This document shows, in pieces, positions 34,890 to 43,306 of a DNA stretch of 64,000 nt. The notes beneath the pieces are model-generated. The model was not told the DNA's origin. It saw only the letters and a list, made by a program, of their open reading frames with translations, and did no database searches. Positions within the stretch are counted from its first letter, which is position 1, and every line of letters starts with the position of its first letter. The stretch comes from Sphingobacteriales bacterium TSM_CSM (GTDB taxonomy: Bacteria > Bacteroidota > Bacteroidia > Chitinophagales > UBA2359). The stretch is taken from contig MTCR01000117.1 in assembly GCA_002212725.1 (NCBI GenBank), positions 1-64,000 of the forward strand, in the 5' to 3' direction. The translations under genes were made by a program, and so were the position numbers.

Positions 34890-35690
34890 TTGGGCGGTTT
34901 TGTAGGAGGCTACCTGGGCATTGGCGGCTCACCTGTATATATAGTATTTTTTTCGTACTTTATAGGGCGCTTTTACGGTACCCAAATAAGCCCCGAAGAA
35001 GCTGTGCAACTTACCATTGCCAATACCGTTTTTGCCCGAACTTTTGCCAGTTTGGCCGGCTGCTGGAAACACTACGCCATGCACAATTTTTATATGCGCA
35101 CTGTTGTTACCATTGCCATACCGGCCACCATTTTTTCGTTGTTGTTTGCCTGGCTTATGGCAAAATTGAGTTATTCTAAAACTGCCTTTTCGCTGGCTTT
35201 TATTGCCATGTTTATGCCCCTTATCTACAAAATGCTTACCGACGATGCCGAAAAAAAGGTATTTAACCACCCCTACCGCATTAAAGTTGTATTTCTTAAC
35301 CTTGCCGGTGTGGTAAGCGGGGCGCTTACGGCATTGTCGGGCTTGGGTACCGGTTTTATTCTTATTCCGTTGTTAAACAGCCTGTTCAATATTAAAATAA
35401 GAAAAGTTACATCTATTTCGCTGGGCGTATTGTTTATAACCTCCTTGTTTACCAGTATTTACTACGCACTGGCATACCATGTAGGGGCCAACCTGCCGTT
35501 TACCTATGGCGGCATTTCCTTGCTTATTTCCATGCCGGTTTTGGTAGGTTCGCTGGTTGCCTCGCCTTTTGGCGTAAAGGTATCACAACAGCATTCGCCC
35601 AAAACCATACGCATTGTATTTATTGTGTTTTGTGTGCTCATCACTTTCAATGAGTTTGTATCGCTCATTCGCAGTTTGCAGGGCAGTTAA
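34890..35690 (+). CDS. TSUP (TauE/SafE) family membrane transporter
   Basis: Seen: 266 residues from a TTG codon at 34890, with about 7-8 hydrophobic helices. Family marks: G-G-F-V-G-G-Y-L-G-I-G-G-S at the start and the second-half repeat G-A-L-T-A-L-S-G-L-G-T-G-F-I. Family knowledge: TSUP proteins export or import sulfite, sulfoacetate and other organosulfur anions. The first helix (I-L-L-L-L-L-S-G-I-L-G-G-F-V-G-G-Y) is only complete if translation starts upstream; the frame is open back to 34830 but has no ATG or GTG, so a rare start (ATT near 34845/34854, or CTG) is likely, or the TTG is used and the helix is short. Confidence 0.82.
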   Translation: MGGFVGGYLGIGGSPVYIVFFSYFIGRFYGTQISPEEAVQLTIANTVFARTFASLAGCWKHYAMHNFYMRTVVTIAIPATIFSLLFAWLMAKLSYSKTAFSLAFIAMFMPLIYKMLTDDAEKKVFNHPYRIKVVFLNLAGVVSGALTALSGLGTGFILIPLLNSLFNIKIRKVTSISLGVLFITSLFTSIYYALAYHVGANLPFTYGGISLLISMPVLVGSLVASPFGVKVSQQHSPKTIRIVFIVFCVLITFNEFVSLIRSLQGS

Positions 35691-35740
35691 CCGCAATTTT
35701 TTGTATTTTTGTCCGCACAACCCCTACAAAACACCGTTCT

Positions 35741-36079
35741 ATGAGCAACAACCCAACTTTTTTTGACCAGGTTTATGAAGTAGTGCGGCATATACCCTAC
35801 GGACGGGTAAGCACCTATGGCGCTATTGCCCGGTGTTTGGGTGCGGCAGGGTCGGCGCGCATGGTGGGTTGGGCTATGAACACTTCGCACACGCAAATGC
35901 CGCCCGTACCGGCACACAGGGTGGTAAACCGCAATGGGTTGCTAACCGGCAAACATCACTTTGGCAGCCCCGATGCCATGCAACAACTGCTCGAAGCAGA
36001 AGGCATAGTGGTAAAAAACAACCAGGTGCAACAGTTCGAAACCTTATTCTGGGACCCCGCCAAAGAATTAGAACTTTAG
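35741..36079 (+). CDS. Alkyltransferase-like protein (MGMT family without the acceptor cysteine)
   Basis: Seen: 112 residues covering the MGMT DNA-binding domain: P-Y-G-R-V-S-T-Y-G-A-I-A (Y26), G-S-A-R-M-V-G (arginine finger R40) and P-V-P-A-H-R-V-V. The acceptor Cys of P-C-H-R-V is replaced by Ala (A58), so it cannot take up an alkyl group. Family knowledge: alkyltransferase-like (ATL) proteins bind O6-alkylguanine, flip it and recruit nucleotide-excision repair. Inference: a damage-recognition factor for bulky or alkylated guanine. The AlkZ-like gene lies ~700 bp downstream on the same strand, with one small lipoprotein gene between. Confidence 0.9.
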   Translation: MSNNPTFFDQVYEVVRHIPYGRVSTYGAIARCLGAAGSARMVGWAMNTSHTQMPPVPAHRVVNRNGLLTGKHHFGSPDAMQQLLEAEGIVVKNNQVQQFETLFWDPAKELEL

Positions 36080-36136
36080 CCGCCGCATTCGGGGTATTTT
36101 TCGGACAGCTTTTCATTCAACTTTATAACAGTAAAC

Positions 36137-36712
36137 ATGCACCCATTTTTCACTTTACTCTTACTTGTTTTTGGCACATTGCTCTGTTGCCAAAGTTGTA
36201 CACAACAAACAACCGCGCCGGGTTTGCCCGCCCAAAACAACACTGCAACAACAGATACCGCCATCTGGTACCTTGCCAAAAACGATTCTGCCAATACGGT
36301 TGCCTATCTGAATGCCAAAGGCGATACCATGATAGCCGCAGGTAAATATACCACTGCTTTTACCGACACATTTCGCAGTTTTGCCATTGTTTACCAACCG
36401 GAACGCGGGTTTCTGGGAATTAACAAAAAAGGACAAACACTGTTTGAGGTGTTGGCCTACGACAACGGCCCCGACTACCCCCAAAATGGTTTGTTCAGAA
36501 TTACCCGAAACGGCAAAATCGGCTATGCCAATTTGAGGGGTAAAGAGGTAATACCGCCTCAATTTGACTGTGCCTACCCGTTTGAAAACGGCCGTGCAAA
36601 AGTAAGCCTGCAATGTACCCAAAAACCCGATGGCGAACACACCGTTTGGCAGAGCAACAGTTGGTACTATATTGACTTGAACGGAAAAAAGGCAAATCCG
36701 CCTCAAAAGTAA
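36137..36712 (+). CDS. WG-repeat lipoprotein
   Basis: Seen: 191 residues. Signal peptide with C-C-Q-S-C (lipobox-like, C21). The second half holds WG-type beta repeats (I-T-R-N-G-K-I-G-Y-A-N-L-R-G-K-E-V-I-P-P; N-x-W-Y-Y-I-D-L-N-G-K-K), known from outer-surface proteins of Bacteroidota and Leptospira (KWG repeat). The function is unknown; probably outer-membrane anchored. It lies between the ATL gene (57-bp gap) and the AlkZ-like gene (60-bp gap), all on the plus strand, but with no functional link I can support. Confidence 0.75.
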   Translation: MHPFFTLLLLVFGTLLCCQSCTQQTTAPGLPAQNNTATTDTAIWYLAKNDSANTVAYLNAKGDTMIAAGKYTTAFTDTFRSFAIVYQPERGFLGINKKGQTLFEVLAYDNGPDYPQNGLFRITRNGKIGYANLRGKEVIPPQFDCAYPFENGRAKVSLQCTQKPDGEHTVWQSNSWYYIDLNGKKANPPQK

Positions 36713-36772
36713 ATAACGCTGTTACCGTAAGACTTTCCACCAAGGCTAAACATATACCTCTTATATTATACC

Positions 36773-37882
36773 GTGTCAGACTTTTTACATCAAATACGCC
36801 AATGGTCGCACCACCGGCAGTTGTTGGGACACCGCAGCGCCAATGCCGAAGAAGTGCTCCAACAAATTACCGGCGTGTACGGCACCCACCCTTCGGGGCC
36901 TTTGTCTTTGCTTGCACGAGTGCAGAATTTTACCCCGGCTGCCTACCATTTGTTAGATGCTCAGAAAAAGGCATTTCGGGTGCCGGCCATGCGCGAGTCG
37001 GTATATTTGCTGCATGCGGCACAAGCAGCAACGGTTTTTTCGGCAACATTGCCGCCGGCAAACCATGTTTACTGGCAAAAGCGGTACACACAACCCGGCC
37101 GGCATATACCCCCCGAACTTTACGAACCTATGAAGCAGGCCATACTGCAAACGGCAATCACTCCCATGCCACCCGACTACCTGAAACAAACCCTGCAAAT
37201 ACCCGATGCCATACTGAAACCACTGCTTAACCGCCTTGCTTTTGAAGGGTTTTTGCTTCGCGTTGGTGCTACGGGGTTAAGGGCAAACAATATTACCTAT
37301 GTTTCGGCGGCAGTTTGGGCAGGCGGGCAGTTGGTGCGCGTACCCGAACCCCAAGCCCTTGCATGGCTGGCTGCGCAGTATTTGTCCGGTTTTGGACCGG
37401 CAAGGGTAAAAGATTTTCAGTGGTGGGCGGGCATTACCGCCGCCAAAGCCAAAGAGGCAATTGCTGCAACTCCAACGGTTGAATTAGGCGGCGGCTTGCT
37501 GCTGCCCGCCGCTTTGCTGCCACAGTTTGAAAATTTTAAGGCAACCCCGGAAGATTGCCTTGACCTGCTTCCGCAATGGGACAGCTACACCATGGGTTAT
37601 GCCCCCGATGGCCGGCAACGGTTTGTTAACCCCGATAAACAAGAACGCTTGTACGGCAAATTGGGTGCTACCGGCGGCAACGCCATGGAAACCGTTTTGG
37701 TAAACGGCTTGGCACATGGCGTCTGGAAACCGGCTATATCGGGCAATAAAATAAACCTTTCGGTAACGCTTTGGGAAAAACCCGGCGCCAAACTTACCCA
37801 CCTGCTTCAAGGGCAGTTTGCTCAATTGGCTAATTTTTTACAACTTACCCCCGGTACCGTTGAAATAGAAACAGCAAAGTAA
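36773..37882 (+). CDS. Winged-helix DNA-binding protein (AlkZ/YcaQ-like)
   Basis: Seen: 369 residues starting with GTG (36773). The N-terminal part has R-Q-L-L-G-H-R-S-A, L-S-L-L-A-R-V-Q-N-F and V-P-A-M-R-E-S-V-Y-L-L; the middle, Y-L-S-G-F-G-P-A-R-V-K-D-F-Q-W-W; and the C-terminal part, L-L-P-Q-W-D-S-Y-T-M-G-Y. These match the HTH_42 winged-helix family (PF06224-like), which includes the DNA glycosylase AlkZ/YcaQ that unhooks interstrand cross-links. Inference: a cytoplasmic DNA-damage repair glycosylase or DNA-binding protein. The presence of an ATL protein two genes upstream supports a repair context. No signal peptide. The gene ends before a bidirectional terminator. Confidence 0.82.
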   Translation: MSDFLHQIRQWSHHRQLLGHRSANAEEVLQQITGVYGTHPSGPLSLLARVQNFTPAAYHLLDAQKKAFRVPAMRESVYLLHAAQAATVFSATLPPANHVYWQKRYTQPGRHIPPELYEPMKQAILQTAITPMPPDYLKQTLQIPDAILKPLLNRLAFEGFLLRVGATGLRANNITYVSAAVWAGGQLVRVPEPQALAWLAAQYLSGFGPARVKDFQWWAGITAAKAKEAIAATPTVELGGGLLLPAALLPQFENFKATPEDCLDLLPQWDSYTMGYAPDGRQRFVNPDKQERLYGKLGATGGNAMETVLVNGLAHGVWKPAISGNKINLSVTLWEKPGAKLTHLLQGQFAQLANFLQLTPGTVEIETAK

Positions 37883-38000
37883 AACAGTTGCTGCCTTCAG
37901 CCACAAGCCCAGAAATATATAAGCCGGTGTTAAATGCAATAGTGAAAAAACACACATTGCCGGCCATTAGCACCGGGAATTACCGCCTTACGGAAGCATT

Positions 38001-38028
38001 TGTAGCGGGCAATTTTTTGCCCGCTACA
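38001..38028. terminator. Bidirectional hairpin terminator
   Basis: Perfect 12-bp stem TGTAGCGGGCAA/TTGCCCGCTACA with a T4 loop, between the convergent AlkZ-like gene and the YeeE/YedE pair; A/T-rich on both sides. Confidence 0.75.
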
Positions 38029-38085
38029 CAATTTTATTAACCGGCCGCTTGCCGTTTGGCCGCTGTAATTTGCAGCAGCCGGTGG

Positions 38086-38499
38086 TTAATGTGGCAGTTT
38101 ACTGCGCAAGGCGCCATAAGCCAATGTTCCTAACACAGCGCTTATAGCCACCACAATAAAAGCAAGATACCCATTGCCAATTAATATGAAAATGGGTCCC
38201 GGACATGCGCCCGTTAAAGCCCAGCCCAACCCGAAAATAATGCCGCCAAAAAGATAGCGGTAAATGCTCATGTTTTTGGGGTTAAAAACCACTTCGTTGC
38301 CGTACATGGTTTTAAACTTTGTTCTTTTCATAACGGCAACAATAACTATTCCCAAAGCAACTGCAGTGCCTATTACCCCATACATGTGAAACGCCTGGAA
38401 ACGAAACATTTCCTGAATGCGAAACCACGACACCACTTCTGATTTGGTAAGAATAATACCAAACAATATACCTATGATAAAAAATTTGATTAATTTCAT
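38086..38499 (-). CDS. YeeE/YedE sulfur transporter, C-terminal half-like subunit
   Basis: Seen: 137 residues from the ATG at 38499 (M-K-L-I-K-F-F-I-I-G), with about 4 hydrophobic helices. Key motif: W-A-L-T-G-A-C-P-G-P-I-F, the conserved Cys motif of the YeeE/YedE thiosulfate transporters. Ten upstream codons are open but not part of the family. It follows the other half-size gene by 19 bp. Family knowledge: full-length YeeE imports thiosulfate through a chain of conserved cysteines; in many Bacteroidota it is split into two proteins (PmpA/PmpB-like). Confidence 0.88.
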   Translation of the reverse strand: MKLIKFFIIGILFGIILTKSEVVSWFRIQEMFRFQAFHMYGVIGTAVALGIVIVAVMKRTKFKTMYGNEVVFNPKNMSIYRYLFGGIIFGLGWALTGACPGPIFILIGNGYLAFIVVAISAVLGTLAYGALRSKLPH

Positions 38500-38518
38500 G
38501 GATTTGAGATTGTAGTTT

Positions 38519-39082
38519 TTACAGACCAATTAAAAAAGGCAGCAATACATGTGTCATAAGCAGTCCGCCTATAAAAAAACCGATAACGGCAATGAGGGAA
38601 GGCAACTGCAGATTAGATAAACCACTGATGGCATGTCCCGAAGTGCAGCCACCGGCATAACGTGTTCCGAAGCCCACCAGGAAACCGCCAATAACGAGGA
38701 AAATGAACCCTCTGAGTGTGAGTATCTGGTCTGTTCCGAAAATTTCGGCAGGCGCCAGCCCGCTGAAATTGGTAATGCCCAAGGCCTGTAAATCCTGAAC
38801 GGTTGCCTGCGATATTTGTATATCGGCTCCCGAATTTAACCATTGCCCGGCAATAAAACCGCCTGCGAGTCCGCCAAGCACAAAAACAACGTTCCACAAT
38901 TGGTTGTGCCAGTTTACGTTAAAAAAAGGCACCTTTTTACCTGCGCCGCACATAGAACACATGGTTCCCAATGCACCCGACACGCCAAATTCGCCGCCAA
39001 ACCAAAGCAGCAAAAACATAACCAACGCAATGCCTGCCCCCGCAATGTACCAGGGCCACGGCTGACTAAGTAGTTCCAGCAT
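38519..39082 (-). CDS. YeeE/YedE sulfur transporter, N-terminal half-like subunit
   Basis: Seen: 187 residues with about 4-5 hydrophobic helices. Motifs: S-G-A-L-G-T-M-C-S-M-C-G-A-G near 33-46 and G-G-C-T-S-G-H-A-I-S-G near 140, the conserved cysteine-bearing loop of the family. It forms a pair with the 137-residue protein immediately downstream, so that both together equal one YeeE/YedE transporter. Inference: uptake of thiosulfate or another sulfur compound across the inner membrane. A TSUP sulfur-anion transporter lies a few kb away but in a different unit. Confidence 0.9.
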   Translation of the reverse strand: MLELLSQPWPWYIAGAGIALVMFLLLWFGGEFGVSGALGTMCSMCGAGKKVPFFNVNWHNQLWNVVFVLGGLAGGFIAGQWLNSGADIQISQATVQDLQALGITNFSGLAPAEIFGTDQILTLRGFIFLVIGGFLVGFGTRYAGGCTSGHAISGLSNLQLPSLIAVIGFFIGGLLMTHVLLPFLIGL

Positions 39083-39194
39083 ATTTGTTTTGTTTTAAAA
39101 AATGAATAAAATGGTGCAAAAATACGATTGTGGGACAGGCTGTTTTGTAACATTTGTTACAAAGGTATTTGCCTTACAAGACAACCTGCTGTTG

Positions 39195-40445
39195 TCAGCC
39201 GGTTTGTGTGAGTTTTTTCAGGGCTATATTTAAACCGGTTTTGAGCAAATTCACCTTTGAAGTGCTGTTTTTATACATTTGAAACAGCGCCTCTCTGATA
39301 GTTGCCGAAACATCGGAAAACATGGCTTCGTCTGAAATTTCTATTTGCCGTTGCATGGGGTAGGCAAACAACCTGGCCATGCCGCAGTTGGCAATAAAAT
39401 CGGGAATGAGGCTGCAGTGCAGGTCAATGTATTTTGCGGTTTCGCCATAAAAGAGGTCGTTATCTAAAAACGGGTCATTGGCGCCGCAGGCTACGGTTTC
39501 CAGTCCGTTGCCGAGCAATTGTTCCATTTGGGCTTTGGTAACAAGTTTTGAAGCGGCTGCCGGAATAAAAATATCGGCAGGTGTTTGCCATATTGCATCG
39601 GCAATTTTATCGGCCGGTTGCAGGTACGGGCTGCTGCCCGGTTGTAATTGATTGCCTTTTCGGGCGGTAAGCAGTTCACATACTTCTTCAAAAGAAAGCC
39701 CGTCGGGGTGCAGTATGGCGTGGTTGCGGTCTAAAATGCCCACAATTTTTACCCCTTCCTGTGCCAGGTAATAACCGGCGGCGCCTGCCACGTTGCCCCA
39801 GCCTTGTATAATGGCGCGTTTTCCTTCTATGCCAGACTGCCGGTAAATGTCGTAGTAGTGTTTTACTGCTTCGGATACGCCGTATCCGGTCATCATATCG
39901 GCCACGGTATGTTTTTTGCCGTGTGCCGGCGGGGTGTAGCGGGTATCTTCCACCACTTTTGATACGCCCTGCCGCAGTTGGCCAAGCAGTTGTATGCGTT
40001 CATTTTCGCGGGGCTGAAAATGGCCGGTTACCACCCCTTCCTGTGGGTGCCAAAGTCCAAATTCTTCGGTAATAGGTATTACGTGCCTTACCTCGTCCAC
40101 GTTTAAATCGCCGCCGGTGCCGTAGTAGGTTTTGAGCAGCGGAATAACAGCTTTAAACCACCGGTGCAGCACTTCTTCTTTGCGGGGGTCGTTTGGGTCG
40201 AAATTAATGCCCGATTTTGCCCCTCCGATGGGCGGCCCCGATACCGAAAATTTAATTTCCATAATTTTTGCCAGGGCCTCTACTTCGCTGCGGTTTAGTC
40301 CTTTGCGCATACGGGTACCGCCGCCGGCAGCCCCACCGCGCAATGAGTTAATTACCACCCACCCTTCGGCACCGGTTTCGGTATCGTTCCACTCAAAAAC
40401 TATGGCCGGTTTGGTGTTTCGGTAACGGTTCAGTAATGTTTCCAT
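39195..40445 (-). CDS. Glu/Leu/Phe/Val-type amino acid dehydrogenase
   Basis: Seen: 416 residues. The ATG at 40445 (M-E-T-L-L-N-R-Y-R) is chosen because the additional 38 upstream codons look non-coding. Family marks: G-G-G-T-R-M-R-K-G-L near the N terminus, the catalytic lysine in I-G-G-A-K-S-G-I-N-F, and the Rossmann motif G-W-G-N-V-A-G-A-A-G-Y-Y-L. Reaction: reversible oxidative deamination of an amino acid (glutamate, leucine or another) with NAD(P). The variant found here, with G-G-A-K-S-G-I, is common in Bacteroidota and usually annotated only as Glu/Leu/Phe/Val dehydrogenase. The substrate is undecided. Cytoplasmic, transcribed alone. Confidence 0.9.
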   Translation of the reverse strand: METLLNRYRNTKPAIVFEWNDTETGAEGWVVINSLRGGAAGGGTRMRKGLNRSEVEALAKIMEIKFSVSGPPIGGAKSGINFDPNDPRKEEVLHRWFKAVIPLLKTYYGTGGDLNVDEVRHVIPITEEFGLWHPQEGVVTGHFQPRENERIQLLGQLRQGVSKVVEDTRYTPPAHGKKHTVADMMTGYGVSEAVKHYYDIYRQSGIEGKRAIIQGWGNVAGAAGYYLAQEGVKIVGILDRNHAILHPDGLSFEEVCELLTARKGNQLQPGSSPYLQPADKIADAIWQTPADIFIPAAASKLVTKAQMEQLLGNGLETVACGANDPFLDNDLFYGETAKYIDLHCSLIPDFIANCGMARLFAYPMQRQIEISDEAMFSDVSATIREALFQMYKNSTSKVNLLKTGLNIALKKLTQTG

Positions 40446-40564
40446 GTTGGTTGCAATTTGAAGCAAAGGTACTGTTTTGCGGTTATTTTTGCCTTTTTCC
40501 GTTGGGTTTCGGGGCAGAAAAAAGCAAAACGCATTTAAGCGCCATGCATTTGGAAACAAGTGGT

Positions 40565-41050
40565 TCAGGGGTCGTCTTCCACTTCAACATAGGCATTTTT
40601 CAAAGCCCAGCCAAATATGCGCCATTGCTCCTTTTTTTCTCTGAACCAGTAGAGGTACTCTTGCGGTTTGCCGTTGCGCAGTTCGGTAACTATTAATTGC
40701 ACATCGCCGGCCTGCAGGGGAGGAGTTAACCCAATGGCGTTGGCCTCTTGCTGTGTGAGCACTTTTTTTTCATCTACCGAGTAAGTGTTAATAATAATGG
40801 GTTGCGGCAGATGGTATTCGGTAAAGGGGTCGTAGAGCAGGTTTTTTACTTTGTTGATATCATACTTTGCCAGGTGGTTGTAGTACTCTGCCAGTGTTTT
40901 TTCGGGAGTTGAAACGGGATTTTCCTGCTGTTCTTCGGTGGCGGGCTTTTTGGCAGATTCTGTTTGGGCAGAATCGGGTTTGCAGGCAACTATCAGCAGC
41001 AGGACACAAAGAACAGGGTAAAGAGCAAGCAGTTTAATTAATTGTTTCAT
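40565..41050 (-). CDS. Small lipoprotein, hypothetical
   Basis: Seen: 161 residues. Signal peptide with I-V-A-C (C23), followed by a low-complexity linker (T-E-E-Q-Q-E-N-P) and a ~100-residue domain with A-E-Y-Y-N-H-L-A-K-Y-D, E-L-R-N-G-K-P-Q-E-Y-L-Y-W-F-R-E-K-K-E-Q-W-R-I-F-G-W-A. This order (helix, then a curved sheet ending in W-R-I-x-G-W) resembles the NTF2/SnoaL-like fold. The function is unknown. Probably an outer-membrane lipoprotein. It lies 94 bp downstream of trmB. Confidence 0.7.
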   Translation of the reverse strand: MKQLIKLLALYPVLCVLLLIVACKPDSAQTESAKKPATEEQQENPVSTPEKTLAEYYNHLAKYDINKVKNLLYDPFTEYHLPQPIIINTYSVDEKKVLTQQEANAIGLTPPLQAGDVQLIVTELRNGKPQEYLYWFREKKEQWRIFGWALKNAYVEVEDDP

Positions 41051-41144
41051 GCATAAGTTTTGTAATACAGCAGGAGGTATTTTGTTAAAACAGGCTGGGC
41101 AAAACTTTTGTTTAATGCCGTTTGCACCGGTTGGCAGGCAGACG

Positions 41145-41837
41145 TTAGGGCAAGTTTATTCCAAACTGCAGGTATTTAATGGTATTGGCCCCGCTAAGGT
41201 TGAGTTTTTGGTAGCGGGTGGTAACCGAAAGCAGCGGACTGATATTGAGATTGGGTTCTTTTTGCACATTGGGATAATTTACCCAAACGGGGCAGTTATG
41301 GGTTTGCAGTGTTTCGAGGGTAAACCGGTAAAGTTGGTCACTATCGGTTTTCAGGTGTACTATGCCTTCGGGTTTCAGTATTTTTTTGTACAGTTGCAGG
41401 TATTGCAGGGAAGTAAGACGCTTGCGGGGTTTGTCGTTTTGCGGGTCGGGAAAAGGCAGCCATATTTCACTTATTTCGCCGGGGGCAAAATAGTGGTGAA
41501 TGAGTTCAATGGGCGTGCGCACAAAGGCGGCATTGGTAAGGTTATGCTGTTGCACAAAGGAGGCGCCTGTCCAAATGCGGTTTCCTTTTATATCTATGCC
41601 AATGACGTTTGTTTGAGGATACATTTGGGCAATGGCCACGGTATATTCGCCATAGCCACAGCCGAGTTCCAGTATTAAGGGGTTTTGGTTGCCGAAAAAC
41701 CCGTGGCACCACCGGCCGCGGAAATCGGTAATAAGTCCCCTGAAATTGTACAAAACGGGTTCTTTCCAAATACGGTTTTCAAATACATGCGGCATTTGCT
41801 TTATTTCGGCAAACTTGGCCAATTTGCCCTTTCCCAT
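41145..41837 (-). CDS. trmB: tRNA (guanine-N7)-methyltransferase
   Basis: Adds the methyl group at N7 of G46 in tRNA. Seen: 230 residues. SAM-binding motif L-E-L-G-C-G-Y-G-E-Y-T, acidic I-G-I-D-I-K-G-N-R-I, and the TrmB signature I-W-L-P-F-P-D-P-Q-N-D-K-P-R-K-R-L-T (the usual form has F-P-D-P-W-x-K-x-R-H-x-K-R-R). The start at ATG 41837 includes M-G-K-G-K-L-A-K-F. Size and layout fit the Bacteroidota branch. It lies 57 bp downstream of purK. Confidence 0.94.
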   Translation of the reverse strand: MGKGKLAKFAEIKQMPHVFENRIWKEPVLYNFRGLITDFRGRWCHGFFGNQNPLILELGCGYGEYTVAIAQMYPQTNVIGIDIKGNRIWTGASFVQQHNLTNAAFVRTPIELIHHYFAPGEISEIWLPFPDPQNDKPRKRLTSLQYLQLYKKILKPEGIVHLKTDSDQLYRFTLETLQTHNCPVWVNYPNVQKEPNLNISPLLSVTTRYQKLNLSGANTIKYLQFGINLP

Positions 41838-41894
41838 ATTGTGTATATTTTGCGGTTTTTTAACAGATAATCGGGTTATGGCGGGAGTTGTTTT

Positions 41895-43028
41895 TTAGCG
41901 GTTACTCTGGCATACAACCTGTATGGCATTTTTAAGTTGTTGCACCTGCTTTAGGAGTTGAGGCAGGTTATTATCCAACAGGGTAATATGCCCCATTTTC
42001 CGGCCGGGTTTGGTAATTTTTTTTCCGTACAGGTGTATATAGGCGCGCGGCGTTTTTAAGACGGTATCCATGCCCAGGTACTGTGCCGGCCCCTCTTGAT
42101 TGGGGGCGCCAATAATATTGAGCATGGCAGCAGGGCATTTTATGCCGGTATCGCCCAGGGGCAGCCCCAAAATGGCGCGCCAGTGTTGCTCATATTGCGA
42201 GGTAAAATTGGCTTTAATGGTTTGGTGTCCGCTGTTGTGTGGCCGGGGAGCTACTTCATTTACCAAAATTTGGTCATCGGGCGTTAAAAACATTTCTACC
42301 GCCAGTATGCCGGTCATATTTAGTTTTTCCAGAACTTTAAGGGCAATTTGTTGCGCCTGTTGTTCTATATGCGGGCTAATTCGGGCGGGTTGCAGCAGGT
42401 AATCTACCAGGTTGTAGGTGGGGTTAAATACCAGTTCTACGGCCGGAAAGGCGGCGGTTTGGCCCTGCACGTTGCGCGCCACAATTACCGATAATTCTTT
42501 TTGTATGGGCACTGCTTTTTCCAGAACACAAGGTTGGTCAAATGCGGCGGCAATATCGTTTGGGTGGTTAAGGGGCATAACGCCGCGGCCGTCGTAGCCA
42601 TCGCGCCCCAGTTTAAGGAAGGCAGGTAAAAAACCGGTATGCCGGTAGAGGTCATTGCGGTTATTGGTAAGTCTGAAATCGGCGGTAGGTATTTGGTGTT
42701 GGCGGTAAAACTGTTTTTGCAGCTGTTTATCCTGTATAATTTTAATGGCGTGCGGCTCGGGAAACACTTGCACTCCTTCCAGTGCAAGTTGTTCCAGGGC
42801 GTCGGTATTCACCTTTTCAATTTCAATGGTGAGCACATCAAGGTTTTTGCCAAAGCGGTAAACGGTGTCAAAATCCTGCATCGGGCCACATTCAAAACGG
42901 GCGCAAAGGTGTTTGCAGGGCGCCTGTGCATCGGGGTCAAGTACATGTACTTCCACATCAAAATCAATGGCGGCTTGTATGAGCATACGCCCCAATTGTC
43001 CGCCGCCCAAAATTCCGGCTTTTTTCAT
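41895..43028 (-). CDS. purK: 5-(carboxyamino)imidazole ribonucleotide synthase
   Basis: Purine biosynthesis: AIR + HCO3- + ATP gives N5-CAIR. Seen: 377 residues, ATP-grasp fold. N-terminal G-I-L-G-G-G-Q-L-G-R-M-L, K-L-G-R-D-G-Y-D-G-R-G-V, E-K-A-V-P-I-Q-K-E-L-S-V-I-V-A-R, and N-E-V-A-P-R-P-H-N-S-G-H (the family signature). It starts at ATG 43028. No purE is visible nearby. trmB follows on the same strand. Confidence 0.96.
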   Translation of the reverse strand: MKKAGILGGGQLGRMLIQAAIDFDVEVHVLDPDAQAPCKHLCARFECGPMQDFDTVYRFGKNLDVLTIEIEKVNTDALEQLALEGVQVFPEPHAIKIIQDKQLQKQFYRQHQIPTADFRLTNNRNDLYRHTGFLPAFLKLGRDGYDGRGVMPLNHPNDIAAAFDQPCVLEKAVPIQKELSVIVARNVQGQTAAFPAVELVFNPTYNLVDYLLQPARISPHIEQQAQQIALKVLEKLNMTGILAVEMFLTPDDQILVNEVAPRPHNSGHQTIKANFTSQYEQHWRAILGLPLGDTGIKCPAAMLNIIGAPNQEGPAQYLGMDTVLKTPRAYIHLYGKKITKPGRKMGHITLLDNNLPQLLKQVQQLKNAIQVVCQSNR

Positions 43029-43306
43029 ATTGGCAAAATAAGGGGCAAAAATACCAAAAAAAAAGACAGGTTGTGCGTGAAAGGAGGCAGCGCAATGCGG
43101 TAAATGCCGGCATACAAAAACCGGCTAATTTATTTGGGCAGGTGTTGCCCCTGCAACGGCATTGCCGCCCGGTATTTGCAACACAAACGGGTTAAAACCT
43201 GTTGGGTTTTGCACAATCATACAGGTGCCCGGTATTAAAGGGAAGCGTAAAATTGTTTACTTTTACCCCCTTATTGGGCAACCCTTGCCCCCAAAACAGC
43301 ACAGGT

